From Marinobacter salinisoli (lineage in GTDB: Bacteria > Pseudomonadota > Gammaproteobacteria > Pseudomonadales > Oleiphilaceae), in the NCBI RefSeq assembly GCF_017301335.1, contig NZ_CP071247.1, positions 1,054,001-1,118,000 of the forward strand: a DNA stretch of 64,000 nt, read 5' to 3'. A program made the translations under genes and the position numbers. The notes below the pieces were generated by a model. That model saw only the letters and a list, made by a program, of their open reading frames with translations, made no database searches and had not been told where the DNA came from. Shown here one piece after another: positions 36,298 through 44,649 of the stretch (the stretch's first letter is position 1; each line of letters starts with the position of its first letter).

Positions 36298-37064
36298 TGA
36301 GCGTTCTGACCACCGACCATCTGATCATTGATGTGCCCGGCCGCGAGGCGGGCTCGCCCCTGAACCTGGACATCCGGTCCGGTGAGGTCTGGGGGGTGCT
36401 TGGCCCCAACGGCGCCGGCAAATCCACCCTGATTCATACCCTGGCCGGTTTGCGGCCCCCGCGCGCCGGCCAGCTGAGGGTTGATGGCACCGCGCTGACG
36501 ACCATGAAACGCCGGAACGTCGCCCGTCATCTGGGCCTGGTGTTTCAGGAACACCACGATGGTTTTCCCGCCACCGTGCTGGAAACCGCGCTGGTTGGCC
36601 GGCATCCGTGGCTTTCGCCCTGGCAAATGGAGCGGGCCGAGGATCTTGCCCTGGCTGAACAGGCGCTGGACGCGCTTGACGTGCAGCATCTGCGGGACCG
36701 GCCCGTGGCGACCCTGTCCGGCGGTGAGCGTCAGCGGGTGGCGATCGCCACGCTGATGACCCAGAATCCGGCCATCTGGCTGCTGGACGAACCGAGCAAC
36801 CACCTGGACCTGCATCACCAGGTGGCGGTCATGCAACTGCTGAAGCGTCAGGCTGCCGACGGCAAGGCTATTCTTATGTGCCTGCACGACCTGAACCTGG
36901 CGGCCCGCTGGTGCGACCAGCTTCTGCTGCTGTACCCCGGCGGTGAAGCCTGCTGGGGCCCGGCGGACACCATGCTGGACGTGGCCGTGCTGGAACGGCT
37001 GTATGGCCACCGCCTGGTGACGGTCGAGGCCGACGGCGCACCGGTGTTTGTCCCGGCCCGATAA
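36294..37064 (+). CDS. btuD: Cobalamin ABC transporter ATPase BtuD
   Basis: 256-residue ABC ATPase with Walker A GPNGAGKST, Q-loop LVFQEHHDGF, signature LSGGERQRVAIA and Walker B AIWLLDEPSNHLDL. Class II/FecE-like in length and wording (LHDLNLAARWCDQLLLL). It drives B12 import through BtuC, and is the last transport gene of the cluster. Confidence 0.92.
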   Translation: MMSVLTTDHLIIDVPGREAGSPLNLDIRSGEVWGVLGPNGAGKSTLIHTLAGLRPPRAGQLRVDGTALTTMKRRNVARHLGLVFQEHHDGFPATVLETALVGRHPWLSPWQMERAEDLALAEQALDALDVQHLRDRPVATLSGGERQRVAIATLMTQNPAIWLLDEPSNHLDLHHQVAVMQLLKRQAADGKAILMCLHDLNLAARWCDQLLLLYPGGEACWGPADTMLDVAVLERLYGHRLVTVEADGAPVFVPAR

Positions 37065-37098
37065 CCCGGGCAACCCACGCAAGAGGACCAGAGCAATC

Positions 37099-37764
37099 AT
37101 GTCGTTCCGACACATCTACGAATGGGCCGTACACCACAAAGGCGGCGAGGACGAGGTCAGGGCCCGGCTACCCCGGGTGGCCACAGTGCACGAGCTGCAA
37201 GCGCTGGGGGATGACCGTTACCTGTCACAAATCACCCGCTGCATCTTCAAGGCAGGGTTTGTCTGGCGAGTGATCGACAACAAATGGCCGGGGTTTGAGG
37301 AAGCCTTCAAGGGCTTCGTGCCGCTGTACTGGCAGCAGGTGCCGCCGGAAGTGCTGGAAGAACTGGCGCGGGATGAGCGGATCGTGCGCAACATGCAGAA
37401 GATCAAGACCGTGCCGGAAAACGCCCGGATGATTGTCGATGCCGCCCGGGAGCATGGCAGTTTCGGTGCCTTCCTCGCCAACTGGCCGGCCGACGATCAG
37501 GCCGGGCTCATGCTCTGGTTCAAAAAACACGGGGCGAGGCTCGGTGGCGCCAGCGCCCAGTATTTCCTGCGCCAGGTCGGCTGGGATGGCTATATCCTGT
37601 CATCGGATGTCGTCACTGCTCTGCGCCGCGAGGAACGGCTGGATGCCTCGCCCACCAGCCAGAAAGCCCTGCAACAGGCACAGGCGGCGTTCAATGAGTG
37701 GCATCAGCAGACCGGTCTGCCCTACAGTCACCTGTCGCGGATTCTGGCGATGAGTGTGGGGTGA
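37099..37764 (+). CDS. DNA-3-methyladenine glycosylase I family protein
   Basis: 221-residue helix-hairpin-helix glycosylase of the Tag family, which removes 3-methyladenine from alkylated DNA. Family segments in order: IFKAGFVWRVIDNKWPGFEEAFKGF, read in parts (IFKAGFVWRVIDNKWPG, EEAFKGF), ARDERIVRNMQKIKTVPENAR, and LMLWFKKHGARLGGASAQYFL. The N-terminal Cys and C-terminal His-Cys zinc ligands of E. coli Tag are not apparent, so this belongs to a divergent subgroup. The ATG at 37099 has AAGAGGA upstream. It follows btuD by 34 bases on the same strand and may be read through from it, though the functions are unrelated. Confidence 0.8.
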   Translation: MSFRHIYEWAVHHKGGEDEVRARLPRVATVHELQALGDDRYLSQITRCIFKAGFVWRVIDNKWPGFEEAFKGFVPLYWQQVPPEVLEELARDERIVRNMQKIKTVPENARMIVDAAREHGSFGAFLANWPADDQAGLMLWFKKHGARLGGASAQYFLRQVGWDGYILSSDVVTALRREERLDASPTSQKALQQAQAAFNEWHQQTGLPYSHLSRILAMSVG

Positions 37765-37881
37765 GGCTGAGACGTCCCGGGCGCTTGGGAGCCAACAGCG
37801 TGGCCAGTCGCCGAGTCCACCGCCCTGAACTACACTCTGATAACGAGGACAGGACACCTCATACAGGACACAGGGCTATCC

Positions 37882-39387
37882 ATGGCGACCAGTCACCAAC
37901 GGCCGGCGGCAGAACCGTCGTCTGACTTCTTTCGCAAACTGGCTTCGGGCATTCCCGACATCCTGTTTGTATACTGGCTTAGTGCGGACACCCAGATGCA
38001 CTCCTATCCCTATGTCAGTGACCAGGTCCGGGATCTTCTGGACATTGATCCGGACGCACTGGTCCGGGACGCCATCTCGATACTGCCCTACATCCATCCG
38101 GACGACATTGAAGGTTCCCGGTTGGCGGTTCTGGAGTCTGCCCGCACCCTCAAGCCCTGGCAGTGGCGGGCGCGCCTGAAACTGCGCGATAACGGTTTCG
38201 AGTGGTTCGAAACCCATGCCCGGCCGGAGCGTCAGCCTGACGGCAGTACTATCTGGTATGGCCAGTTCTTCAATATCCAGAATTACATGGACTTGCAGCA
38301 GGAACTGATGGGTCGGGAGGCCGAATCGTCGTTTCAGGCCGGGTTCCAGAAACTGGTGGCGGACCTTTCGGCGGAGTTCATCAATCTGGGGTTCGATTCC
38401 ATCGACGAATGTGTCGATGACCTGCTGGAACGGGCAGGCGAGTTCTTCTCCATGGACAGGGTGTACCTGTACGCCTTCAGTGAAGAGCATACATCCATGA
38501 CCAAAACCCATCAGTGGTGCCGGACAGGGGTGCCTGCAATGGTCGAGGTGGACGAGACGGTGTGCCTGGATGCCTACGAAGAATTGCGTCGGCCGCTGAT
38601 GGACCTGATTGAGCATAACCAGGTTGAAGTGATTGAATCCATGCCCGATCGACCGGCCGACGTCTTGTCCGATTCGGAGCCGGTGCAGGGAGTCACCTCT
38701 GTGTTCTGTGTTCCGGTCCGGGTACGGGGGGATGTGGTGGGTTTTGTGGGTTTTGAGACCCTGAATTCGAAGCCTCAGCGGGACGACCTCGATCATCTGC
38801 TGTTCATTGTCACCAGCTTGTTGTCCGTCGCGCTGGAGCGGCACCTGCTGGAAGAAACCCTGTTCAATCAGTCGATCCGCGACCCCATGACAGGGCTGTT
38901 GAACCGCCGTTATCTGATGCCCCGTATCCAGGAGCTGGTCGAGCGGGCAGAGCGCTACGGTGAAGACTTTACCCTGGCCATGCTGGATATTGATCACTTC
39001 AAACAGATCAATGATTCGGTCGGTCATCTCGGTGGCGATTACACCCTGCGCCGGTTCGCGGACATTCTGTTGAAACTGACCCGGGCGTCGGATGTGGTGG
39101 CCCGGTTCGGTGGTGAGGAATTCATGCTGGTGTTTCCGGACACCGGCGTGGAAGTGGTGCACCAGATGGTGAGCCGGATTCTCAGGAACGTCCGCAATAC
39201 TGAATTTGTGTTCGAGGGTCGGGAAATTCCTGTCACCATCAGCGCGGGCATTGCCTCGGCGCTGGAAACGGATGATCAGAAAGCCACCGTGGATTCGGTG
39301 GTGGCGCTGGCGGATAAACGGCTTTACCTGGCCAAGCAGGCCGGGCGTGATTGTGCGGTGGCTGCATCAGGAGAGCTGCAGATATAA
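37882..39387 (+). CDS. PAS-GAF diguanylate cyclase
   Basis: 501-residue soluble signalling protein. PAS-like domain about 20-140 (YVSDQVRDLLDIDPDALV, IHPDDIEGSRLAVL, WYGQFFNIQNY), GAF domain about 155-325 (FCVPVRVRGDVVGFVGFETL), then GGDEF about 335-495 with DPMTGLLNRRYLMPRI and the active loop RFGGEEFMLVFP. An I-site RxxD (RASD) lies five residues before GGEEF, so product inhibition is expected. It makes c-di-GMP in response to an unknown ligand. Its own upstream region is 117 bases; no operon partner. Confidence 0.92.
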   Translation: MATSHQRPAAEPSSDFFRKLASGIPDILFVYWLSADTQMHSYPYVSDQVRDLLDIDPDALVRDAISILPYIHPDDIEGSRLAVLESARTLKPWQWRARLKLRDNGFEWFETHARPERQPDGSTIWYGQFFNIQNYMDLQQELMGREAESSFQAGFQKLVADLSAEFINLGFDSIDECVDDLLERAGEFFSMDRVYLYAFSEEHTSMTKTHQWCRTGVPAMVEVDETVCLDAYEELRRPLMDLIEHNQVEVIESMPDRPADVLSDSEPVQGVTSVFCVPVRVRGDVVGFVGFETLNSKPQRDDLDHLLFIVTSLLSVALERHLLEETLFNQSIRDPMTGLLNRRYLMPRIQELVERAERYGEDFTLAMLDIDHFKQINDSVGHLGGDYTLRRFADILLKLTRASDVVARFGGEEFMLVFPDTGVEVVHQMVSRILRNVRNTEFVFEGREIPVTISAGIASALETDDQKATVDSVVALADKRLYLAKQAGRDCAVAASGELQI

Positions 39388-39410
39388 GAAAACGGTATTT
39401 GCCGTGTTAT

Positions 39411-39451
39411 ATCCTAATGGAATATCTTTATGCTCAAATTTATTATTGAGC
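39411..39451. promoter_or_regulatory. AT-rich dyads upstream of the metallo-hydrolase/SulP pair
   Basis: Two symmetrical elements in an unusually AT-rich stretch: near-dyad ATATCC-TAAT-GGAATAT (about 39411-39427) and a perfect GCTCAA-N8-TTGAGC (39432-39437 and 39446-39451), which ends two bases before the ribosome site. BigR/SqrR-type ArsR repressors bind AT-rich imperfect palindromes before such genes. No bigR homologue is in the window. Confidence 0.35.
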
Positions 39452-39465
39452 AGGAGGTGACGGCG

Positions 39466-40332
39466 ATGATCAATCCCGTCGTTCAGCCCTTTTTTGACGA
39501 GCCCACCAATACGTTCAGTTATGTGGTCCGCGACCCGGACAGCAACGCCTGCGCCATCATCGATTCGGTGCTGGATTTTGATTACGCCTCCGGGCGCACG
39601 GCGTTCGATTCGGCCGACCAGATCATTGCCTATGTCCGCGAGCATGAACTGACGGTGCAGTGGATTCTGGAAACCCACGTGCACGCCGATCATCTGTCCG
39701 CCGCGCCCTATTTGCACGAAAACCTCGGCGGAAAGACCGCCATCGGGGTCCACATCCGCGATGTGCAGGAAATTTTCGGCAAGGCGTTCAATGCCGGCAC
39801 CGACTTCGCCCGGGACGGCAGCCAGTTCGACCGACTGTTCGAGGATGGCGACACCTTCAGTATTGGCAGCCTCAGAGGCCGGGTGCTGCATACCCCCGGC
39901 CATACGCCGGCTTGCCTGACCTACGTCATCGGGGACGCGGCGTTTGTCGGCGATACCCTGTTCATGCCGGACTACGGCACTGCCCGCTGCGACTTTCCCG
40001 GTGGCGATGCGCGAACCCTGTACCGCTCGATTCAGAAGGTGCTGGCACTGCCTCCACAGACCCGGTTGTTCCTGTGTCATGACTACAAGGGCCCCGATCG
40101 CGATGAATTCGTGCCAGAGACCACGGTTGCCGAGCAGATCAAGGCCAATATTCATGTCCACGAGGGCATAACCGAAGATGCGTTCGTGACCATGCGGACC
40201 GAAAGGGACGCCACCCTGGACATGCCACGGCTGATTCTGCCGTCGGTGCAGGTCAACATGCGCGCCGGGCATATGCCGCCGGCCGAGGGTAACGGGCAGA
40301 TTTACCTGAAAGTACCGATCAACCGGTTCTGA
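39466..40332 (+). CDS. ETHE1/Blh-like MBL-fold hydrolase, probable persulfide dioxygenase
   Basis: 288-residue metallo-beta-lactamase-fold protein. The metal motif is THVHADHLS (His71, His73, Asp75, His76); further ligands lie in HTPGHTPACLTY, GDTLFMPDYGTARCDFPGGD and FLCHDY. This pattern is typical of sulfur dioxygenases that oxidise glutathione persulfide to sulfite. A near-perfect AGGAGGTGA lies just before the ATG at 39466; the in-frame ATG at 39430 has none. The SulP transporter starts 6 bases downstream, recalling the H2S-responsive bigR/blh type clusters. Confidence 0.82.
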   Translation: MINPVVQPFFDEPTNTFSYVVRDPDSNACAIIDSVLDFDYASGRTAFDSADQIIAYVREHELTVQWILETHVHADHLSAAPYLHENLGGKTAIGVHIRDVQEIFGKAFNAGTDFARDGSQFDRLFEDGDTFSIGSLRGRVLHTPGHTPACLTYVIGDAAFVGDTLFMPDYGTARCDFPGGDARTLYRSIQKVLALPPQTRLFLCHDYKGPDRDEFVPETTVAEQIKANIHVHEGITEDAFVTMRTERDATLDMPRLILPSVQVNMRAGHMPPAEGNGQIYLKVPINRF

Positions 40333-40338
40333 TCCGGG

Positions 40339-42072
40339 ATGAACCTGAAACGGTACCTGCCCATCCTGCAATGGCTGCCGGAGTACGATCGCCGCCAGGC
40401 CAGCAGCGATCTGCTGGCGGCGCTGATGGTCACCGTGTTGCTGATTCCGCAATCGCTGGCCTATGCATTGCTGGCTGGGCTTCCGGCCCAGGTGGGGCTG
40501 TACGCCAGCATCCTGCCGCTGGCGTTTTACGCGGTGTTCGGCACCAGTCGCACCCTGTCTGTGGGCCCGGTGGCGGTGATCTCGCTGATGACGGCCGCCG
40601 CTCTGGCACCGCTGGCCGAGGCGGGCACCGAGCAATACATCGCCGCGGCGGTTCTGCTAGCCCTGATATCCGGTGCAATGCTGGTGCTGATGGGCCTGTT
40701 CCGATTCGGTTTTCTGGCTAACTTCCTGAGTCACCCGGTGATCTCCGGGTTCATGTCGGCCTCGGCCATTCTGATCGTCGCCAGCCAGCTCAAGCACGTG
40801 CTCGGCGTTCAGGCCTCCGGTCACAATCTGGTAGAACTGCTCGCTGCCCTGTTTTCCGGCCTGGGTGATGTGCACGGGCCCACTCTGGCGGTGGGTGTCG
40901 GGGTGCTGCTGTTTTTGCTGTTTGCCCGCAACGGACTGGCGGCCCTGTTGACCAGGTTTGGGGTGCCGGCGGGCACGGCGGGTATCGTTACCCGCATCGC
41001 GCCGATTTTTGCGGTGGTGATAACCACCCTGCTGGCCTGGCAGATGGACCTGGGTGACCGTGGCATCAGCCTGGTGGGGTTTGTGCCAGCGGGCCTGCCG
41101 GCTCTGGGCCTGCCCAGCTTTGATCCGGAACTCTGGCAATCGGTGATGGTCAGCGCCCTGCTGATCAGTGTGGTGGGCTTTGTCGAATCGATATCGGTGG
41201 GCCAGACCCTGGCGGCCCGCCGTCGCCAGCGGATCGACCCGGACCAGGAGCTGATTGGCCTGGGTACCGCCAATCTGAGCGCAGGATTGTCTGGCGGTAT
41301 GCCGGTGACGGGCGGCTTCTCCCGCTCCGTCGTCAACTTCGATTCCGGGGCGGAAACCCCGGCGGCGGGTGCCTACGCCGCCATCGGCATTGCCCTGGCG
41401 ACGCTGTTCCTGACCCCCATGATTGCCTACCTGCCAAAGGCCACGCTGGCGGCTACCATTATTGTGGCGGTGGTTCAGCTGGTGGACTTTCCAGCCATGG
41501 TGAGCACCTGGCGCTATTCCCGGAGCGATTCCGGCGCCATGCTGGTGACCTTCGTCCTGACGCTGGCCCACAGCGTGGAGCTGGGCATTATTGCCGGCGT
41601 GCTGTTGTCGGTGGGCATGCTTCTGTACCGCACCAGCCGGCCGCACAGTGCGGTGGTTGGCCGGGTGCCAGGCACCGAACACTTCCGCAACGTGCAGCGT
41701 TACGATGTGGAGTTGTGTCCGAAGGTGACCTTTCTGCGGGTGGACGAGAGCCTGTATTTCGCTAATGCCCGTTTTCTGGAGGAGCGCGTTATCGAGCTGC
41801 TTGCCGGCGCGCGGGAGATGACCGATCTGGTGCTGGTGTGTCCCGGGGTGAACCATGTGGACGCGTCGGCACTGGAGAGTCTGGAAGCCATCAACGAACG
41901 GCTCGGGGAAGCCGGTGTGGCGTTGCATCTGTCGGAGGTGAAGGGGCCGGTGATGGATCGCCTGAAACACTCGGACCTGCTGAACGACCTGTCCGGCCGG
42001 GTGTTTCTCAGTACGTTCGATGCGTGGCAGGGGTTAATCGGTGATCGGACTCCTCAACGTATGATCAGTTAA
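40339..42072 (+). CDS. SulP family anion transporter with STAS domain
   Basis: 577-residue SulP/SLC26 protein: about 12-14 helices (1-420) with the family motif GLPAQVGLYASILPLAFYAVFGTSRTLSVGPVAV, read in parts (GLPAQVGLYASILP and GTSRTLSVGPVAV), then a C-terminal STAS domain (about 440-560, LRVDESLYFANARFLEE and VNHVDASALESLEAI). Members move sulfate, bicarbonate or other anions. Adjacency to the persulfide-dioxygenase-like gene suggests sulfite or sulfate export or import, an inference. Confidence 0.9.
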   Translation: MNLKRYLPILQWLPEYDRRQASSDLLAALMVTVLLIPQSLAYALLAGLPAQVGLYASILPLAFYAVFGTSRTLSVGPVAVISLMTAAALAPLAEAGTEQYIAAAVLLALISGAMLVLMGLFRFGFLANFLSHPVISGFMSASAILIVASQLKHVLGVQASGHNLVELLAALFSGLGDVHGPTLAVGVGVLLFLLFARNGLAALLTRFGVPAGTAGIVTRIAPIFAVVITTLLAWQMDLGDRGISLVGFVPAGLPALGLPSFDPELWQSVMVSALLISVVGFVESISVGQTLAARRRQRIDPDQELIGLGTANLSAGLSGGMPVTGGFSRSVVNFDSGAETPAAGAYAAIGIALATLFLTPMIAYLPKATLAATIIVAVVQLVDFPAMVSTWRYSRSDSGAMLVTFVLTLAHSVELGIIAGVLLSVGMLLYRTSRPHSAVVGRVPGTEHFRNVQRYDVELCPKVTFLRVDESLYFANARFLEERVIELLAGAREMTDLVLVCPGVNHVDASALESLEAINERLGEAGVALHLSEVKGPVMDRLKHSDLLNDLSGRVFLSTFDAWQGLIGDRTPQRMIS

Positions 42073-42143
42073 TACCGGCCCGAGGGTGCCAAGCGCCCCC
42101 CCAGCCGGCGGGTTGCAAGGGTTCGGCAAAGGCGGTGAGTGAT

Positions 42144-42803
42144 ATGGGGTTAACGGAAAACCTGCTTTCCAGCAGTCAGTGGGTGTTGTCCTTCGCCCTG
42201 TTTGCGCTGATTCTGCTGCGGGCGGTGCGTTCTGTCGACTGGCAGGCGTTCCGGCGGGACAACACCCTTCAGCACACGTTTTTCGGGGCCGCAGTGGCGC
42301 TCGGCTTCCTCTGGCACCTGCGGGCGGGGCTGTCACCCGGGCTGGCGATTCACGTGTTCGGAATCACGGTGGTCACGCTGATGCTCGGTTGGGCACTGGC
42401 GATTGTGTGTGGCTTGCTGGCGTTACTGATGACGGTGATCACCGGGCGTGAGCCGATCCTGATGTTTGCGGTCAATGGCCTGGTCACGGTGATGATTCCG
42501 GCGCTGGTGAGTTATCGGATCATGCTGTGGGAGCGTCGGCGTAATTTCCGCAACTTCTTTGCCTACATCTTCTTTTGTGGTTTTTTCGGGGCCGGGATCG
42601 CGGTGGCCTCGGCGGGCACGGTGATGTGCCTGCTGCTCTGGAGCAGCGGGACTTACTCGCTGGATGTCCTGATGCACGAATACTTCCAGTATCTGCCGCT
42701 GATGATGTTCCCCGAGGGTTTTGTTAACGGCACCCTGGTGACGGCCCTGATGGTGTTTCATCCGGACCGCCTGAGCACCCTGGACCAGCGCCGTTATCGT
42801 TAG
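42144..42803 (+). CDS. CbiM-like energy-coupling factor permease
   Basis: About 219-residue membrane protein with six to seven helices. It resembles the CbiM/energy-coupling-factor S-component permeases in segments such as GLAIHVFGITVVTLMLGWAL and EYFQYLPLMMFPEGFVNGTL, but lacks the classical metal-binding N-terminus MHIMEG of cobalt/nickel CbiM proteins. No cbiN, cbiQ or cbiO is nearby, so the substrate is uncertain. I chose ATG 42144 (GGTGAG upstream); GTG 42135 is possible. It converges on the potassium channel gene, 5 bases away. Confidence 0.65.
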   Translation: MGLTENLLSSSQWVLSFALFALILLRAVRSVDWQAFRRDNTLQHTFFGAAVALGFLWHLRAGLSPGLAIHVFGITVVTLMLGWALAIVCGLLALLMTVITGREPILMFAVNGLVTVMIPALVSYRIMLWERRRNFRNFFAYIFFCGFFGAGIAVASAGTVMCLLLWSSGTYSLDVLMHEYFQYLPLMMFPEGFVNGTLVTALMVFHPDRLSTLDQRRYR

Positions 42804-42808
42804 TGCGG

Positions 42809-43258
42809 TCAGCGGTTGGGCCAGTAGCGCTGCATTTCCACGAACAGGAACGAGGCGCTCCAGGTAATCAGGACCAGCCCGGTGAGGGCCTCAATGCCGG
42901 TCAGGAAACGCAGGTGACCAAGCACCTCGATGTCGCCGTAGCCCAGGGTCGTGAAGGTGGTGAACGAGAAATACACGCAATCGAGCAGGGTGCCGTCGAA
43001 GTTGCCGATCATCTCGCCCCAGCCGTCCGTGTGGTGCATGAAGTAATAACCCAGGGCAAATACCCAGACCTGGACGGTGTGTGCCATCAGCACGCCGAAC
43101 ACCGCGATCATCAGGCGGAACCGGTGATTGAGGCGAATACGCGCCAACAGTCCGGTCAGCTGGATAAGAGATTCGTGGTGAATCAATACCACCAACATCA
43201 CCATCAATGAGTTAATTAGGGTGATATTGAGTAGGCTGACATGCTCTTGCACACTCAA
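42809..43258 (-). CDS. Two-TM potassium channel family protein
   Basis: About 149 residues with a TTG start at 43258, supported by GGAG 10 bases upstream; no ATG gives a full first helix. Helices: LNITLINSLMVMLVVLIHH, LMIAVFGVLMAHTVQVWVFA and LTGIEALTGLVLITWSASFLF. The pore loop YFSFTTFTTLGYGDIEVLG carries the selectivity filter TLGYGD of potassium channels. No RCK/TrkA domain is attached. The upstream region (43259-43410) is AT-rich compared with its surroundings and shared with the divergent RND adaptor gene. Confidence 0.82.
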   Translation of the reverse strand: MSVQEHVSLLNITLINSLMVMLVVLIHHESLIQLTGLLARIRLNHRFRLMIAVFGVLMAHTVQVWVFALGYYFMHHTDGWGEMIGNFDGTLLDCVYFSFTTFTTLGYGDIEVLGHLRFLTGIEALTGLVLITWSASFLFVEMQRYWPNR

Positions 43259-43410
43259 ATGTGGTTTACTCCAATATGACGAACGACGTCCTGATCGGGA
43301 CAGTTCAGGCCCCTGGCCACAGACACTAATCCGATCCTGTGCCTTGATTGTATAGTAGATTTTTGCCCTTAGCCGGGCCGATTCCAATAACCCTAACCGG
43401 CTGCAGAGTA

Positions 43411-44649
43411 ATGTCCAAACGATTCCTTCCACTGATCATTTTAGCCATCGGTATTGCCGGGTACGTGCTGCTGCGAATGACCCGACCGGAACCTGCGGAA
43501 GTCGCCGCGACGGAACGGAGCTGGCGGGTGACCGTGCAGGCCGTTGAGCCGGCGACGCACACACCGGTATTGCCCCTGTACGGCGAGGTGGTAGCGCCGG
43601 AAAGCATCACCGTGACCGCGGCGCTGGAAGGTCGGATCGAGGCCCGGCCGGTGGTCGATGGGCAGCGCGTGCAGGCCGGTGAGCTGTTGATTGCCCTTGC
43701 GGATGCGGACATCCAGCCCAAGGTGGCCCAGGCCGAAGCCCAGGTGGCCGATCTGCAGGCGCAGCTGAAATCGGAGGAAGTTCGCTATCAGACCGATCTG
43801 AAAGCGGTAAAGAGCGAGCGCGCCATCCGCGACAACGCCCGGCGTCAGTTCGAGCGGACCCAGTCACTGTTGAAGCGAAACCTGGCGTCGCAGGAAAACC
43901 TGGACACCGCCAACGATGCCCTGGCTCGCGCCGAGCTGACGGTCAGTGCCCGGGAACAGAACATTGCCGATCACCCAGCCCGGGTGCTCAGCCTGGAAGC
44001 CCGCCTTGCGCAGGCCGAAGCGAACCTGGCTACGACCCGCCGGGATGCCGAGCGGGCACGCATGACCGCTCCGTTCGATGGCGTTGTTACCGACGTTCAG
44101 GTCGCGCCCGGTGATCAGGTGTCGCGCAATCAGGTGTTGTTGTCCCTGTACCCGCTCGATGGCCTGGAGCTGCGGGCCCGGGTGCCTGCCCGCTACCTGC
44201 CCGAACTGCAGCGTGCGCTGGGAGAGGGGGTGCCCCTGACCGCGTCCAGTGATTCCGGCCACCGCTTTGATCTGGCTCGTTTTTCCGGCATCGCTGACCC
44301 GGCGGGCACGGAGGCTATTCTGACCCTCGATGGTGAGCCTCGGGGGCTCCGGCCGGGCGAATTGCTGCCGGTGAACCTGCAGCGCCCGGCGCGGGATGCG
44401 TCGGTGACCATTCCCTTTGCCGCCCTGTACGGTGCCGATTCGGTCTATCTGGTGAATGATGAGGATCGTATGCGCCGGATCACTGTGGAGCGCATCGGCG
44501 AAGCCCTGAGTTCGAACGGCGACCGCTGGTTGCTGGTGGCCGGGGAAGGCCTCAAGCCCGGTGCCCGCCTGGTCACCACCCACCTGCCGAATGCGATTAC
44601 CGGCCTCAAGGTTGAGCCCGTGGATGCCGCTGAAGGAGCCGAGCAGTGA
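43411..44649 (+). CDS. RND efflux periplasmic adaptor (membrane fusion protein)
   Basis: 412-residue HlyD/AcrA-type adaptor. N-terminal anchor (FLPLIILAIGIAGYVLL), first half of a lipoyl domain (ESITVTAALEGRIEARPVVD), a long coiled-coil hairpin (about 105-225, e.g. VAQAEAQVADLQAQLKSEEV), second lipoyl half (MTAPFDGVVTDVQVAPGDQV) and beta-barrel. It links the RND pump encoded next to an outer-membrane channel not found here. The ATG at 43411 follows the extended -10-like TGTATAGT at 43349-43356. Its stop overlaps the pump gene's GTG start. Confidence 0.9.
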   Translation: MSKRFLPLIILAIGIAGYVLLRMTRPEPAEVAATERSWRVTVQAVEPATHTPVLPLYGEVVAPESITVTAALEGRIEARPVVDGQRVQAGELLIALADADIQPKVAQAEAQVADLQAQLKSEEVRYQTDLKAVKSERAIRDNARRQFERTQSLLKRNLASQENLDTANDALARAELTVSAREQNIADHPARVLSLEARLAQAEANLATTRRDAERARMTAPFDGVVTDVQVAPGDQVSRNQVLLSLYPLDGLELRARVPARYLPELQRALGEGVPLTASSDSGHRFDLARFSGIADPAGTEAILTLDGEPRGLRPGELLPVNLQRPARDASVTIPFAALYGADSVYLVNDEDRMRRITVERIGEALSSNGDRWLLVAGEGLKPGARLVTTHLPNAITGLKVEPVDAAEGAEQ

